This document shows, piece after piece, positions 1-5,212 of a DNA stretch of 8,993 bases (the stretch's first letter is position 1; each line of letters starts with the position of its first letter). The stretch covers positions 1 through 8,993 of the forward strand of contig USPH01000040.1 in the NCBI GenBank assembly GCA_900556515.1. The letters run 5' to 3'. Made by a program: the position numbers and the translations under genes. The stretch comes from an uncultured Collinsella sp. (GTDB lineage: Bacteria; Actinomycetota; Coriobacteriia; Coriobacteriales; Coriobacteriaceae). The notes under the pieces were generated by a model. It was not told the DNA's origin. It saw nothing but the letters and a program-made list of their open reading frames with translations, and did not search any database.

Positions 1-60
<60 letters not shown>

Positions 61-71
61 ATTTGAGGTGT

Positions 72-86
72 GCCTTGTTTCAAGGC
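72..86. repeat. Small perfect inverted repeat in the pre-tRNA leader
   Basis: GCCTTG (72-77) and CAAGGC (81-86) are perfect inverted arms around a 3-nt loop. The outer base coincides with the predicted transcription start of the tRNA promoter, so the primary transcript would begin with this hairpin, about 11 nt before the mature tRNA. It could affect RNase P access or leader stability, or be chance. There is no T-run after it, so it is not an intrinsic terminator. Confidence 0.5.
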
Positions 87-92
87 TTGATT

Positions 93-120
93 AGTATAAC
101 CAAGGACGCGTTCCGGTCAA
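93..120 (-). promoter_or_regulatory. Sigma70-type promoter of the tRNA-Phe gene
   Basis: On the minus strand a -35 box TTGACC (115-120) and a -10 box TATACT (93-98) are separated by 16 nt, close to consensus. The predicted transcription start is near 86-87, about 26 nt before the mature tRNA 5' end at 60. The site lies in the gap between the antitoxin gene and the tRNA, so the tRNA should be transcribed independently of the upstream operon. No experimental start is known to me. Confidence 0.7.
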
Positions 121-159
121 CCGAGAATTTCAAAAAAGTTTTTGAGCACAGCCTCGGTT
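119..159. repeat. Nested inverted repeat between antitoxin gene and tRNA promoter
   Basis: Outer arms AACCGAG (119-125) and CTCGGTT (153-159) are perfect complements. Inside them TCAAAAA (130-136) and TTTTTGA (139-145) form a second, A/T-only inverted repeat. The structure lies 25 nt downstream of the antitoxin stop, and its left arm overlaps the first two bases of the tRNA -35 box. It may be the transcript end of the toxin-antitoxin operon or a protein-binding site. It lacks the T-run of a textbook intrinsic terminator. Confidence 0.4.
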
Positions 160-183
160 CTCTAAATCGGCACGTCAGAGGCA

Positions 184-471
184 TCAGCCGGCAGCAAGAA
201 GTTTTTCGCTCAGAGCCGCACGGGCAAACTCACTTGGCGTCATCCCCTCGGCAGCCGCCCGTCGACGAATGGCCTCCTTCATTCCCAGAGGAATCTTGAC
301 CGACAGCGTTGCCGTCCCCTCACCTGAGAGTGGGGGCCGTCCATGCACGATCCCACCAACGGTGTGTTCGCCATCCGGAAACTCTCCGCGCTCGTACGAC
401 CCGCACCACGCGTCAATCATTTCATCCGTTACAACCTGACCATTAGCGGCCGTATACGTCTTACCCATCAT
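184..471 (-). CDS. Ribbon-helix-helix antitoxin-like DNA-binding protein
   Basis: This 95-residue protein has a C-terminal ribbon-helix-helix (CopG/Arc-like) domain at about residues 54-93. Strand TLSVKIP is followed by helix GMKEAIRRRAAAEG, a turn, and helix MTPSEFARAALSEKLL. RHH proteins dimerise and bind DNA through the paired strands. The acidic N-terminus (about 1-50, with a GRPPLS segment before the RHH domain) would be the part that binds a toxin. The start overlaps the stop of the upstream gene as ATGA (468-471), and an AAGGGG element precedes it; a second ATG directly follows the first and is better spaced from that element. The pairing, overlap and domain all point to an antitoxin that represses its own operon, probably through the palindrome at 760-774. 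In most RHH modules the antitoxin comes first; here it is second. Function is inferred from domain and context. Confidence 0.72.
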   Translation of the reverse strand: MMGKTYTAANGQVVTDEMIDAWCGSYERGEFPDGEHTVGGIVHGRPPLSGEGTATLSVKIPLGMKEAIRRRAAAEGMTPSEFARAALSEKLLAAG

Positions 472-734
472 CGACCCCTTTGCCGAGCCCGTTCAATCTC
501 CTGCCAAAATTTCTTCTGGACTGGAGACAAGGCATGAATGATAAGCCACCCACGGACAAGCTCGACCGCGACAAGCTCCACGCTTCGTCCGTCTGGGAGC
601 CATCCAATCGCAAGCCATCTCGGCGGCTCGTCCTTCGACTCGCGACGAATGCACTCAGTAACCGCAAGCCAAGCGCTAAGCACCTGCTTTTCCGTCAGGT
701 GCTTTTTAGCGTTGGGATGGATCTCAACATCCAT
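468..734 (-). CDS. Small putative toxin paired with an RHH antitoxin
   Basis: This 88-residue protein (start MDVEIHPNAK) has an N-terminal helix, LTEKQVLSAWLAV (13-25), followed by alternating strand-like segments RWLAIGWLPDGR (39-50), SVELVAVELV (51-60) and GWLIIHALSP (62-71), and a basic tail. This layout resembles the small alpha/beta toxins that accompany RHH antitoxins in actinobacteria; I recognise the general pattern but cannot name the family with confidence. A RelE/BrnT-like RNase role is only a guess. The ATG at 734 is chosen over the longer reading from 830 because GGAGGAGA lies 6 nt upstream and the extra 32 residues are basic, low-quality sequence that would overlap the DUF192 gene. 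The stop overlaps the antitoxin start (ATGA). No transmembrane segment or signal peptide is visible. Confidence 0.65.
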   Translation of the reverse strand: MDVEIHPNAKKHLTEKQVLSAWLAVTECIRRESKDEPPRWLAIGWLPDGRSVELVAVELVRGWLIIHALSPVQKKFWQEIERARQRGR

Positions 735-740
735 GCATCT

Positions 741-748
741 TCTCCTCC
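741..748 (-). promoter_or_regulatory. Shine-Dalgarno site fixing the toxin start
   Basis: The minus strand reads GGAGGAGA at this site, ending 6 nt before the ATG at 734. Its strength and spacing decide the start of the 88-residue protein over the in-frame ATG at 830. Confidence 0.7.
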
Positions 749-759
749 ATCTTACCCAA

Positions 760-774
760 TTTCGTATGACGAAA
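760..774. promoter_or_regulatory. Palindrome upstream of the toxin-antitoxin pair, candidate operator
   Basis: TTTCGT (760-765) and ACGAAA (769-774) are a perfect 6-bp inverted repeat with a 3-bp centre. It sits in the 58-nt gap between the DUF192 stop (793) and the toxin start (734), just above the Shine-Dalgarno site. RHH antitoxins typically bind short palindromes in their own promoter. A weak promoter candidate overlaps it (TTGGCG at 784-789 and CATACG at 763-768, minus strand, 15-nt spacer). Binding by the RHH protein is inferred from position and symmetry alone. Confidence 0.45.
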
Positions 775-792
775 GTCCGCTGTCGCCAATTC

Positions 793-1152
793 TTAAGCCG
801 GCACGCGTTGGAGAGCAGGGGTCGAAACAATGATTGAAGGACGCTCTAGTACGGCCCAGGCGCCGGGGCAGGAGCACATACGCCAGGGACGTACGTTTTC
901 GTAGCATACGAGGACATAGCCGCGCGCATCGATAAAGGCGATATCGATGGGATAGGCCATAAAACACGTGTGGACCGAGGAACAGTGCGGAAACGCCATG
1001 ACGAGCGGCAGGCCGTTGGCGGCAACCGGACGCCGTCCCAGCATGCCGCGCAGGCGCACGACAAACGACTCCGCCACCGCAAACTCGGCCGGCGTCCAAC
1101 CCAGCCTGTTGAGTGCCCGCGCGTAGGCGATGTAGGACGAGACCGCGGTCAC
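793..1152 (-). CDS. DUF192 family protein, last gene of the Tad operon
   Basis: This protein of about 119 residues contains the DUF192 core: RLRGMLGRRP (33-42), LVMAFPHCSSVHT (50-62), the family's hallmark M-x-x-P-I-D-I-A-F-I-D (65-75), then the G-x-V strand and PWRMCSCPGAWAVLER (89-104). Biochemical function of the family is not established. I see no signal peptide or membrane helix, so this copy should be cytoplasmic, although many DUF192 proteins are exported. It holds five cysteines (57, 63, 83, 93, 95), more than usual for a small cytosolic protein. The GTG at 1152 is chosen because it overlaps the pseudopilin stop as GTGA, matching the other junctions of the operon, with a G-rich stretch upstream. 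An in-frame ATG at 1173 would add 7 residues and is the alternative. The tight coupling implies a job in pilus assembly, but this is inference. Confidence 0.8.
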   Translation of the reverse strand: MTAVSSYIAYARALNRLGWTPAEFAVAESFVVRLRGMLGRRPVAANGLPLVMAFPHCSSVHTCFMAYPIDIAFIDARGYVLVCYENVRPWRMCSCPGAWAVLERPSIIVSTPALQRVPA

Positions 1153-1625
1153 ATGACCACCCCCGGACGCCATGGATCGACCGTCACCGCGCGCTCGTGC
1201 GACAACGTTGTCGGCGCCCCCAGCGGAACGCCAGCGATGCTGAGAGAAGTCGGCCACGGCTCATAGTGCATGGTGCAGGTGTAGGTCCTAAACGTACCGG
1301 ATAGGGAGAGCAGACCACCATCCGATGCCTCCGCGCCTTGCTCGCTCGACACTTCGATCTGCAAGTCATAGCCTTCCATGGCATTCAGAATTTGAGTCTG
1401 GACCGTCGCCGAGGCATCGACAGAGCTTTCGTCGCCCTCCCCGCTCGGCGCCACGGCGTGCGCCAACACGATGTCGGGCACCACGCGGTCGAAGCGCGCG
1501 ACAGCGCTGGCATAGATCATGACGTTGTACACAATGAGTGCCAGCACCAGCAAAACGGGCGTAACCACTGCTATCTCCACCGTCGCTTGGGCGCGCTCCT
1601 CGCGCAGACGCATGCGGATACTCAT
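1149..1625 (-). CDS. TadE-like pseudopilin 2 (TadE/TadF family)
   Basis: This 158-residue protein begins with a short basic leader, MSIRMRLREERAQATVEIAV, and a hydrophobic helix (about 18-41), the usual TadE/TadF architecture. By alignment with Flp the predicted cleavage is A12 / Q13, leaving Glu at +5. The rest (about 45-158) is an extracytoplasmic domain with the strand-rich stretch GTFRTYTCTMHYEPW (110-124). TadE and TadF proteins are processed by the TadV peptidase and are needed for Flp fibre assembly. They probably act at the fibre base or tip. The start at 1625 shares one base with the stop of the TadG-like gene (TAATG). An in-frame ATG at 1769 would run through the upstream gene and is rejected. 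This copy follows the large protein while the other TadE-like gene precedes it, so it may be the TadF equivalent. Single Cys117 could pair only intermolecularly. Confidence 0.8.
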   Translation of the reverse strand: MSIRMRLREERAQATVEIAVVTPVLLVLALIVYNVMIYASAVARFDRVVPDIVLAHAVAPSGEGDESSVDASATVQTQILNAMEGYDLQIEVSSEQGAEASDGGLLSLSGTFRTYTCTMHYEPWPTSLSIAGVPLGAPTTLSHERAVTVDPWRPGVVM

Positions 1626-3778
1626 TACGACCCACCGCCCAGAGCGCCAACCAGCGTGGCGACATCGACGGTGAGCGGGATGGAGCCGCCGCCGGGCAGA
1701 GGAATCTCCGTAAGCGTGAACACCGTACCGCTGATGGTGCGTTCGACTTGATATTCCAACGCCTCGCAAAGCGCCTTGGGATCGGTCACGCCCAACGGAA
1801 TACTTCGCAGTTTGTCTTGCGCTTGAGAGAGACCAGCAATGTCAGACCCCGGGCTCTTAATGACGTTGGCGGAATCAGTCAGCACCGGCTTCCGCAGGCG
1901 CAAGTCGCACGGTTCCAAACCCAGCGCCGCCACGGACGCCGAAACGGTATCGCCGAGCCACGATGCAATGGAGCCCAACGCGCCGCTGCCCCCTCCTAGG
2001 CCTTTAATCATCTCGTCCATAAGTTCGTCGGCCGAACCTTGGATGTCTCCGTATCCCACAAGCAGCCGTCCCCAGACATCCATGACGCCATCGAGTACGC
2101 CGGCAACGCCACCCGAGCGTTCCTTCAATGTCGAGAAAAATCGCGAAAGCACGTTGTTTTGCGCCGTCGCCTCATCGGGCGCCAGCACCGCGGCAGAGAT
2201 GGCACCGCGATCGCCAAGCCTGACTGCCGTGTTAAACGAAGAGTTGAGCTCATCGGGGCTCGAGATGGCACCCGAAACCGCAAAGGCGACCACGCCGTTG
2301 CGACCGGGCGGAGCGATACGCGGACGCTCGCCCGAAAGCGCTTTAATGGCCTGGTCAAACGCATTGCTCGCACGGTCGGCCTCATCCTCGGTCTGACGCT
2401 CAAGTTCGAGTTCTTTGTTGCGGCAGTCGACGTAGTCTTCCAGAGCCTCTTTGAACTTATCGAAGTGGTACTCGAAGCCCCTTTCGACAGAAGTCGTTGC
2501 AATCGCAACGTACCCTAAAGACGACACACCGAAATGGCATTCGCTACACGTTTCGTGACCGTCAAAATCTGCGACGGACGCCAGCCCACCCGGCTTTCCT
2601 TTTTTGTAATTTGGACAGTCAGTCCCATAATGCAAATAGGTAACTTTATCTACTTCACTCGTGGGCCAGCGCGCATCGGTATAGAGCTCAGTCGTCCGCG
2701 CCTCATCTGGATTTCGCGGAAGGAAAGGGATGTGGGCGGAAACTTTGCCGTCCTCTTCAGTTATATATGCTCGCTCGACTTCTTCGCTCGCATAAGCGAA
2801 GAACACCTTTCGTGCAGCAGAATCTGCCTGTTTTTCCGGACCCTCGCCAAGCGGTTTCTCATTTGCCAGGCGCTGGCGATAGTAGGCCTTCGCGCGATCG
2901 AACGCCACTTGCGGTTCCCACGTAACGCTCGAAGTGTAATGCGGATTTTGAGCACCAGAGAGATCCGTTAGACTTTTCGCACGCTCCCACATGCAAGAAC
3001 AGCTGCTGACCGAGCTCTTGTCAGACCCACCACAATCCGCCAGCCAAGCACGCTCTTTAGCCTTCGCCGTGTCCTCAGAAGCCTTCCGCAGCTCCTCGGC
3101 CGCACACTCTAAATCATCTGATGTGTCTTTAATGGTATCGGTCGAGATCTCTGATCCTTTGAGCGCAGCGAAGTCAGACTCGGATGTCCTGGGCACGGCA
3201 AGCGCCGTACCGGTATAGGTCACACTATCGGTATCCTGCGCCGACACCGCCTGCGTGGCACGCGCGGCGATCAGATACGGCAGAGCCGTCTCGATTTTCT
3301 GTAAGCCTTCCGATGCGCTTTTGGCAAACTTGTTGCGCGTTTTAATGATCTCAATCCCGGTGTCGACCATATTGCCGGCAACCGGCTCGGCACCCGGGAT
3401 GAGGATGGCGACCAGGCCCGTCCCGATCGTGGCAAACCCCGCCAGCCCCAGACTCAAGATGCTCGCATCAACCACCGTGGCAGCCGTATGATAGGACGAC
3501 ACTACGTTGGCACCCGCCAGCGCGCCGCTATCAGCCGCCACCTGGGTATCCCCGGCACGCGACATGCTCCATATCGCCGCGGTCGACGAAAACAACAATG
3601 TGAGCACCACTAGGATGACCACGGCAGAAGAAAGCGTGGTATAGGCGCCGTCTTCGATAAACAGATCGACACCGGCTCGACCCATAAAGCCGCCTCGCTT
3701 GCGATGGCAGCTCGGACGGTGCGTCAAAACGCGTCTAGACCAGAAACACTTAATCCCATGCAGCAATCCACGAATCAT
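1625..3778 (-). CDS. Large TadG-like membrane-anchored pilus-associated protein with cysteine module
   Basis: This 717-residue protein has a basic N-terminus (1-40), then DGAYTTLSSAVVILVVLTLL (43-62), a TadE/TadG-type N-terminal anchor helix. QVAADSGALAGAN (79-91) is the A-A-D-x-[SA]-A-L-A-G segment typical of TadG/Tad-domain proteins. Glycine-rich hydrophobic stretches follow at about 105-130. A largely helical, acidic region covers 150-345. A cysteine module (about 378-440) contains HYGTDCPNY, then CSECH (411-415; DNA 2534-2548) and GFEYHFD. The C-terminal half (495-717) is glycine/alanine-rich and predicted extracytoplasmic. Ten cysteines lie past the anchor. No von Willebrand A motif (DxSxS) is visible, unlike classic TadG. 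The ATG at 3778 is chosen for its strong GGAGGGAG site 4-5 nt upstream; it overlaps the upstream gene by 29 nt. The segment coding for the cysteine module is richer in A/T than the rest of the operon. The protein is probably a surface-exposed pilus anchor or adhesin, by inference. Confidence 0.72.
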   Translation of the reverse strand: MIRGLLHGIKCFWSRRVLTHRPSCHRKRGGFMGRAGVDLFIEDGAYTTLSSAVVILVVLTLLFSSTAAIWSMSRAGDTQVAADSGALAGANVVSSYHTAATVVDASILSLGLAGFATIGTGLVAILIPGAEPVAGNMVDTGIEIIKTRNKFAKSASEGLQKIETALPYLIAARATQAVSAQDTDSVTYTGTALAVPRTSESDFAALKGSEISTDTIKDTSDDLECAAEELRKASEDTAKAKERAWLADCGGSDKSSVSSCSCMWERAKSLTDLSGAQNPHYTSSVTWEPQVAFDRAKAYYRQRLANEKPLGEGPEKQADSAARKVFFAYASEEVERAYITEEDGKVSAHIPFLPRNPDEARTTELYTDARWPTSEVDKVTYLHYGTDCPNYKKGKPGGLASVADFDGHETCSECHFGVSSLGYVAIATTSVERGFEYHFDKFKEALEDYVDCRNKELELERQTEDEADRASNAFDQAIKALSGERPRIAPPGRNGVVAFAVSGAISSPDELNSSFNTAVRLGDRGAISAAVLAPDEATAQNNVLSRFFSTLKERSGGVAGVLDGVMDVWGRLLVGYGDIQGSADELMDEMIKGLGGGSGALGSIASWLGDTVSASVAALGLEPCDLRLRKPVLTDSANVIKSPGSDIAGLSQAQDKLRSIPLGVTDPKALCEALEYQVERTISGTVFTLTEIPLPGGGSIPLTVDVATLVGALGGGS

Positions 3779-4226
3779 AATCTCCCTCCAGCCATTCGGG
3801 ACGCGATTGATACGAGACATCGACCTTGAGCTCAACGTAGCCGCCCTCGGCGGTACCACCCATAGCCTGCGCAAACGCACCGATTACAGGCAACGGCTTG
3901 ACCTCGCCGGAAACGGACACGGACGAGACGCCACCCGCACCGGCCCGGCCAAGCTCGATATCCCACGACAACGGCCCGCCGGCATGAAAGATCGAAACGT
4001 TGGGCACTGCGGCAAGTCGGCGGCGGGTGAACTCCTTAAGATCGTCGTCCTCCGCCGCCGTCGTGGTCATGAGCCGCGCGGTCTCGGCGGCGGCAGACTC
4101 CATGACCGCGCGCGTATAAAGCAGGCACACCGGTTGCAGCGCGAGAAGGATGAGTGTCAGAAACGTCGGCAGCAAAAAAGCGGCCTCGACCGTAGACTGC
4201 GCCCGGTCCTCACGCGCGATATCAAT
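3750..4226 (-). CDS. tadE: TadE-like pseudopilin 1, probable ATT start
   Basis: The reading frame carries IAREDRAQSTVEAAFLLP followed by a hydrophobic helix (about 16-37), the TadE N-terminal signature, then a domain rich in strands (80-158). The predicted peptidase site is A9 / Q10 with Glu at +5. It is one of two TadE-type proteins here. No in-frame ATG, GTG or TTG lies near the expected start. ATT at 4226 would overlap the previous stop as ATTGA, giving 158 residues and a leader as short as the other pseudopilin's. AAGGAC lies 10 nt upstream of it. The nearest conventional in-frame starts are TTG at 4280 and TTG at 4304, neither with a clear ribosome site; they would give 18 or 26 extra residues and overlap the preceding gene further. 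AUU initiation is rare but known (infC). A sequencing error at the start is the other explanation. Confidence 0.72.
   Translation of the reverse strand: MDIAREDRAQSTVEAAFLLPTFLTLILLALQPVCLLYTRAVMESAAAETARLMTTTAAEDDDLKEFTRRRLAAVPNVSIFHAGGPLSWDIELGRAGAGGVSSVSVSGEVKPLPVIGAFAQAMGGTAEGGYVELKVDVSYQSRPEWLEGDYDSWIAAWD
3781..3789 (-). promoter_or_regulatory. Shine-Dalgarno site fixing the TadG-like start
   Basis: The minus strand reads GGAGGGAGA followed by TT and the ATG at 3778. It lies inside the 3' end of the upstream tadE-like gene and selects this start over the in-frame ATG at 3880. Confidence 0.75.
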
Positions 4227-4440
4227 ACAACGCGATGTCCTTAGCGGCCGCAGCGGCGTCGATAACCGACGTCGAGGCAACGCTATGGGATGCCGCCCGC
4301 TCAACCAGCGCCGCCAAGCGCCCATCGGTGCCGGCACGCCAAAGTCCCGCGATCGCCAGCACGATCGATAACAGCGCCACCGTGACAATGGCGTATTCGA
4401 CCGTCGCCTGGGCAGATTCCTCACGCAGGACATCATGCAT
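4222..4440 (-). CDS. Second Flp/TadE-like small prepilin
   Basis: This 72-residue protein begins MHDVLREESAQATVEYAI, with the Flp-type core Q-A-T-V-E-Y, and continues with a hydrophobic helix (about 15-33). Predicted processing at A10 / Q11 leaves a 62-residue product with Glu5-Tyr6, the hallmark of Flp-family subunits. Its C-terminal part (40-72) is alanine-rich and helical and differs from the flp gene product. It may be a minor pilin mixed into, or initiating, the fibre. AAAGGAGG lies 9 nt upstream of the ATG, and only one base separates it from the preceding stop. It is too short for a typical TadE and longer in its mature part than Flp, so minor pilin is the best label. Confidence 0.75.
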   Translation of the reverse strand: MHDVLREESAQATVEYAIVTVALLSIVLAIAGLWRAGTDGRLAALVERAASHSVASTSVIDAAAAAKDIALY

Positions 4441-4441
4441 T

Positions 4442-5005
4442 TCACGATCCCTCCTTTGAGTCCGTTGCCTGCGGGCTCAGGCGCACGGCGCGCAGACGAC
4501 ACGAAGCATCGCCAGCATCCGCGGCAATTGTCACCATATCGACCCAGCCGCGTCCGTCGCGCACGATGGCGCCCCACACGTTTCCCTTGATGTCGAGATA
4601 GCCGCTCAGAGCAAGTTGCGCCGTGGGTACCTCGCGATAGGCACGCAGCATATCCGCCGCCGCTTCGGTCATCGGTCGGTCCTCGGACCATGCAAGCCGG
4701 ACCGCAATCGCGTTGCCCTCAGGCGAATCCGTCGCAGTGCCAGACCGCTTGTCGAGCGTCCGCAGAAAGGTTTGCGCCGTGACAGCGACATCCGAATCGT
4801 CCGCATCTCGCATCTCATCTTTTTGAGACGCCACCGCCGAATCTGAGCCCAAATCGGAGGCGGTCCCAGGACGCTGCTGCCGCGCGGCGTTAAGCCCCCA
4901 AAGCACCGCCGCTATCGCCACGGTCAGGCAAGCAAACACCAGCAGCACCCCGATGGGGCGCTCGCCCTCTACAGGCTGTTGATGCCCTCGCTGATAGCGT
5001 TCCAT
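4442..5005 (-). CDS. Unrecognised single-pass membrane protein of the Tad operon
   Basis: I do not recognise this 187-residue protein. A charged N-terminus (1-16) is followed by one membrane helix, PIGVLLVFACLTVAIAAVLW (17-36), then a polar, low-complexity linker (40-75) and a compact domain (about 76-178). That domain has a helix, EAAADMLRAYREV (114-126), and strand-like segments AQLALSGYLDI (129-139), WGAIVRDGRGWVDMVTIAA (144-162) and CRLRAVRLS (169-177). The layout suggests an inner-membrane anchor with the domain outside. It sits between the major pilin and the second pilin-like gene. It overlaps flp by 37 nt and ends 1 nt before the next gene, so it is almost certainly made with them. 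It is not a pilin, because it has no E-Y or A-Q-x-T-x-E motif. It could be an assembly chaperone or scaffold, or a stand-in for CpaB/RcpC, but no SAF motif is visible. The ribosome site (AAGG, about 10 nt upstream) is weak. Confidence 0.7.
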   Translation of the reverse strand: MERYQRGHQQPVEGERPIGVLLVFACLTVAIAAVLWGLNAARQQRPGTASDLGSDSAVASQKDEMRDADDSDVAVTAQTFLRTLDKRSGTATDSPEGNAIAVRLAWSEDRPMTEAAADMLRAYREVPTAQLALSGYLDIKGNVWGAIVRDGRGWVDMVTIAADAGDASCRLRAVRLSPQATDSKEGS

Positions 5006-5202
5006 AGATCTTGGACCTTGCCCTTAAATGCGACGATGGCGATAATCGCGATCACCACGAGCACGCCGACCAAGATGGCATACTCGGTGGTACCCTGTGC
5101 ACTCTCCTCCTGCAATAGTTCCTTGGCGCGCTGACGAACATGTGCCGCCCGGCAAAACGCCCAGCCCTGGACCTTGCCAGCAGCGTCAGTCATCGTGTTC
5201 AT
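4969..5202 (-). CDS. flp: Flp-type major pilin precursor
   Basis: This 77-residue prepilin carries the Flp core QGTTEYAILVGVLVVIAIIA (36-55), a continuous hydrophobic helix beginning at the Glu-Tyr pair, and a short amphipathic tail ending NSL. The predicted TadV cleavage is A35 / Q36, giving a 42-residue mature pilin with Glu5-Tyr6. The leader of 35 residues is long and basic, and the -1 residue is Ala instead of the usual Gly. Flp subunits polymerise into the thin adhesive Tad fibre. The gene begins 10 nt after the tadC stop, the only real gap in the operon, with GGGAGGA 4 nt before the ATG. This strong ribosome site fits a product needed in high amount. An ATG three codons in is also possible. 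The length and sequence pattern are those of Coriobacteriia Flp proteins as I remember them. Confidence 0.93.
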   Translation of the reverse strand: MNTMTDAAGKVQGWAFCRAAHVRQRAKELLQEESAQGTTEYAILVGVLVVIAIIAIVAFKGKVQDLWNAISEGINSL

Positions 5203-5212
5203 GTATTCCTCC

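Noticed and set aside
63..299. Plus-strand open frame of 78 codons across the tRNA leader and antitoxin gene
   Set aside because: It runs through the tRNA promoter and opposite the RHH gene, has no ribosome site, and its product is low-complexity with no recognisable domain.
735..792. Intrinsic terminator after the DUF192 gene
   Set aside because: The only inverted repeat (760-774) is short and has no T-run on the minus strand; an operator reading suits it better.
468..830. Longer form of the toxin starting at 830
   Set aside because: The 32 added residues are Arg/Trp-rich, overlap the DUF192 gene and would erase the palindrome and Shine-Dalgarno spacing that fit the start at 734.
2534..2548. 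CxxCH as a c-type haem attachment site
   Set aside because: A single CxxCH among other nearby cysteines, no cytochrome fold, no distal ligand pattern and no cytochrome maturation genes nearby; metal or disulfide roles fit better.
2534..2971. Plus-strand frame of 145 codons with hydrophobic content, antisense to the cysteine module
   Set aside because: It reads the complement of the TadG-like frame in the A/T-richer patch; hydrophobicity follows from that composition, and no ribosome site or family pattern is visible.
4222..4440. Frameshift joining the 72-residue pilin to the following TadE-like frame
   Set aside because: Each frame has its own complete prepilin leader and helix, and the stop-start overlap matches the other junctions; there is no slippery heptamer before the stop.
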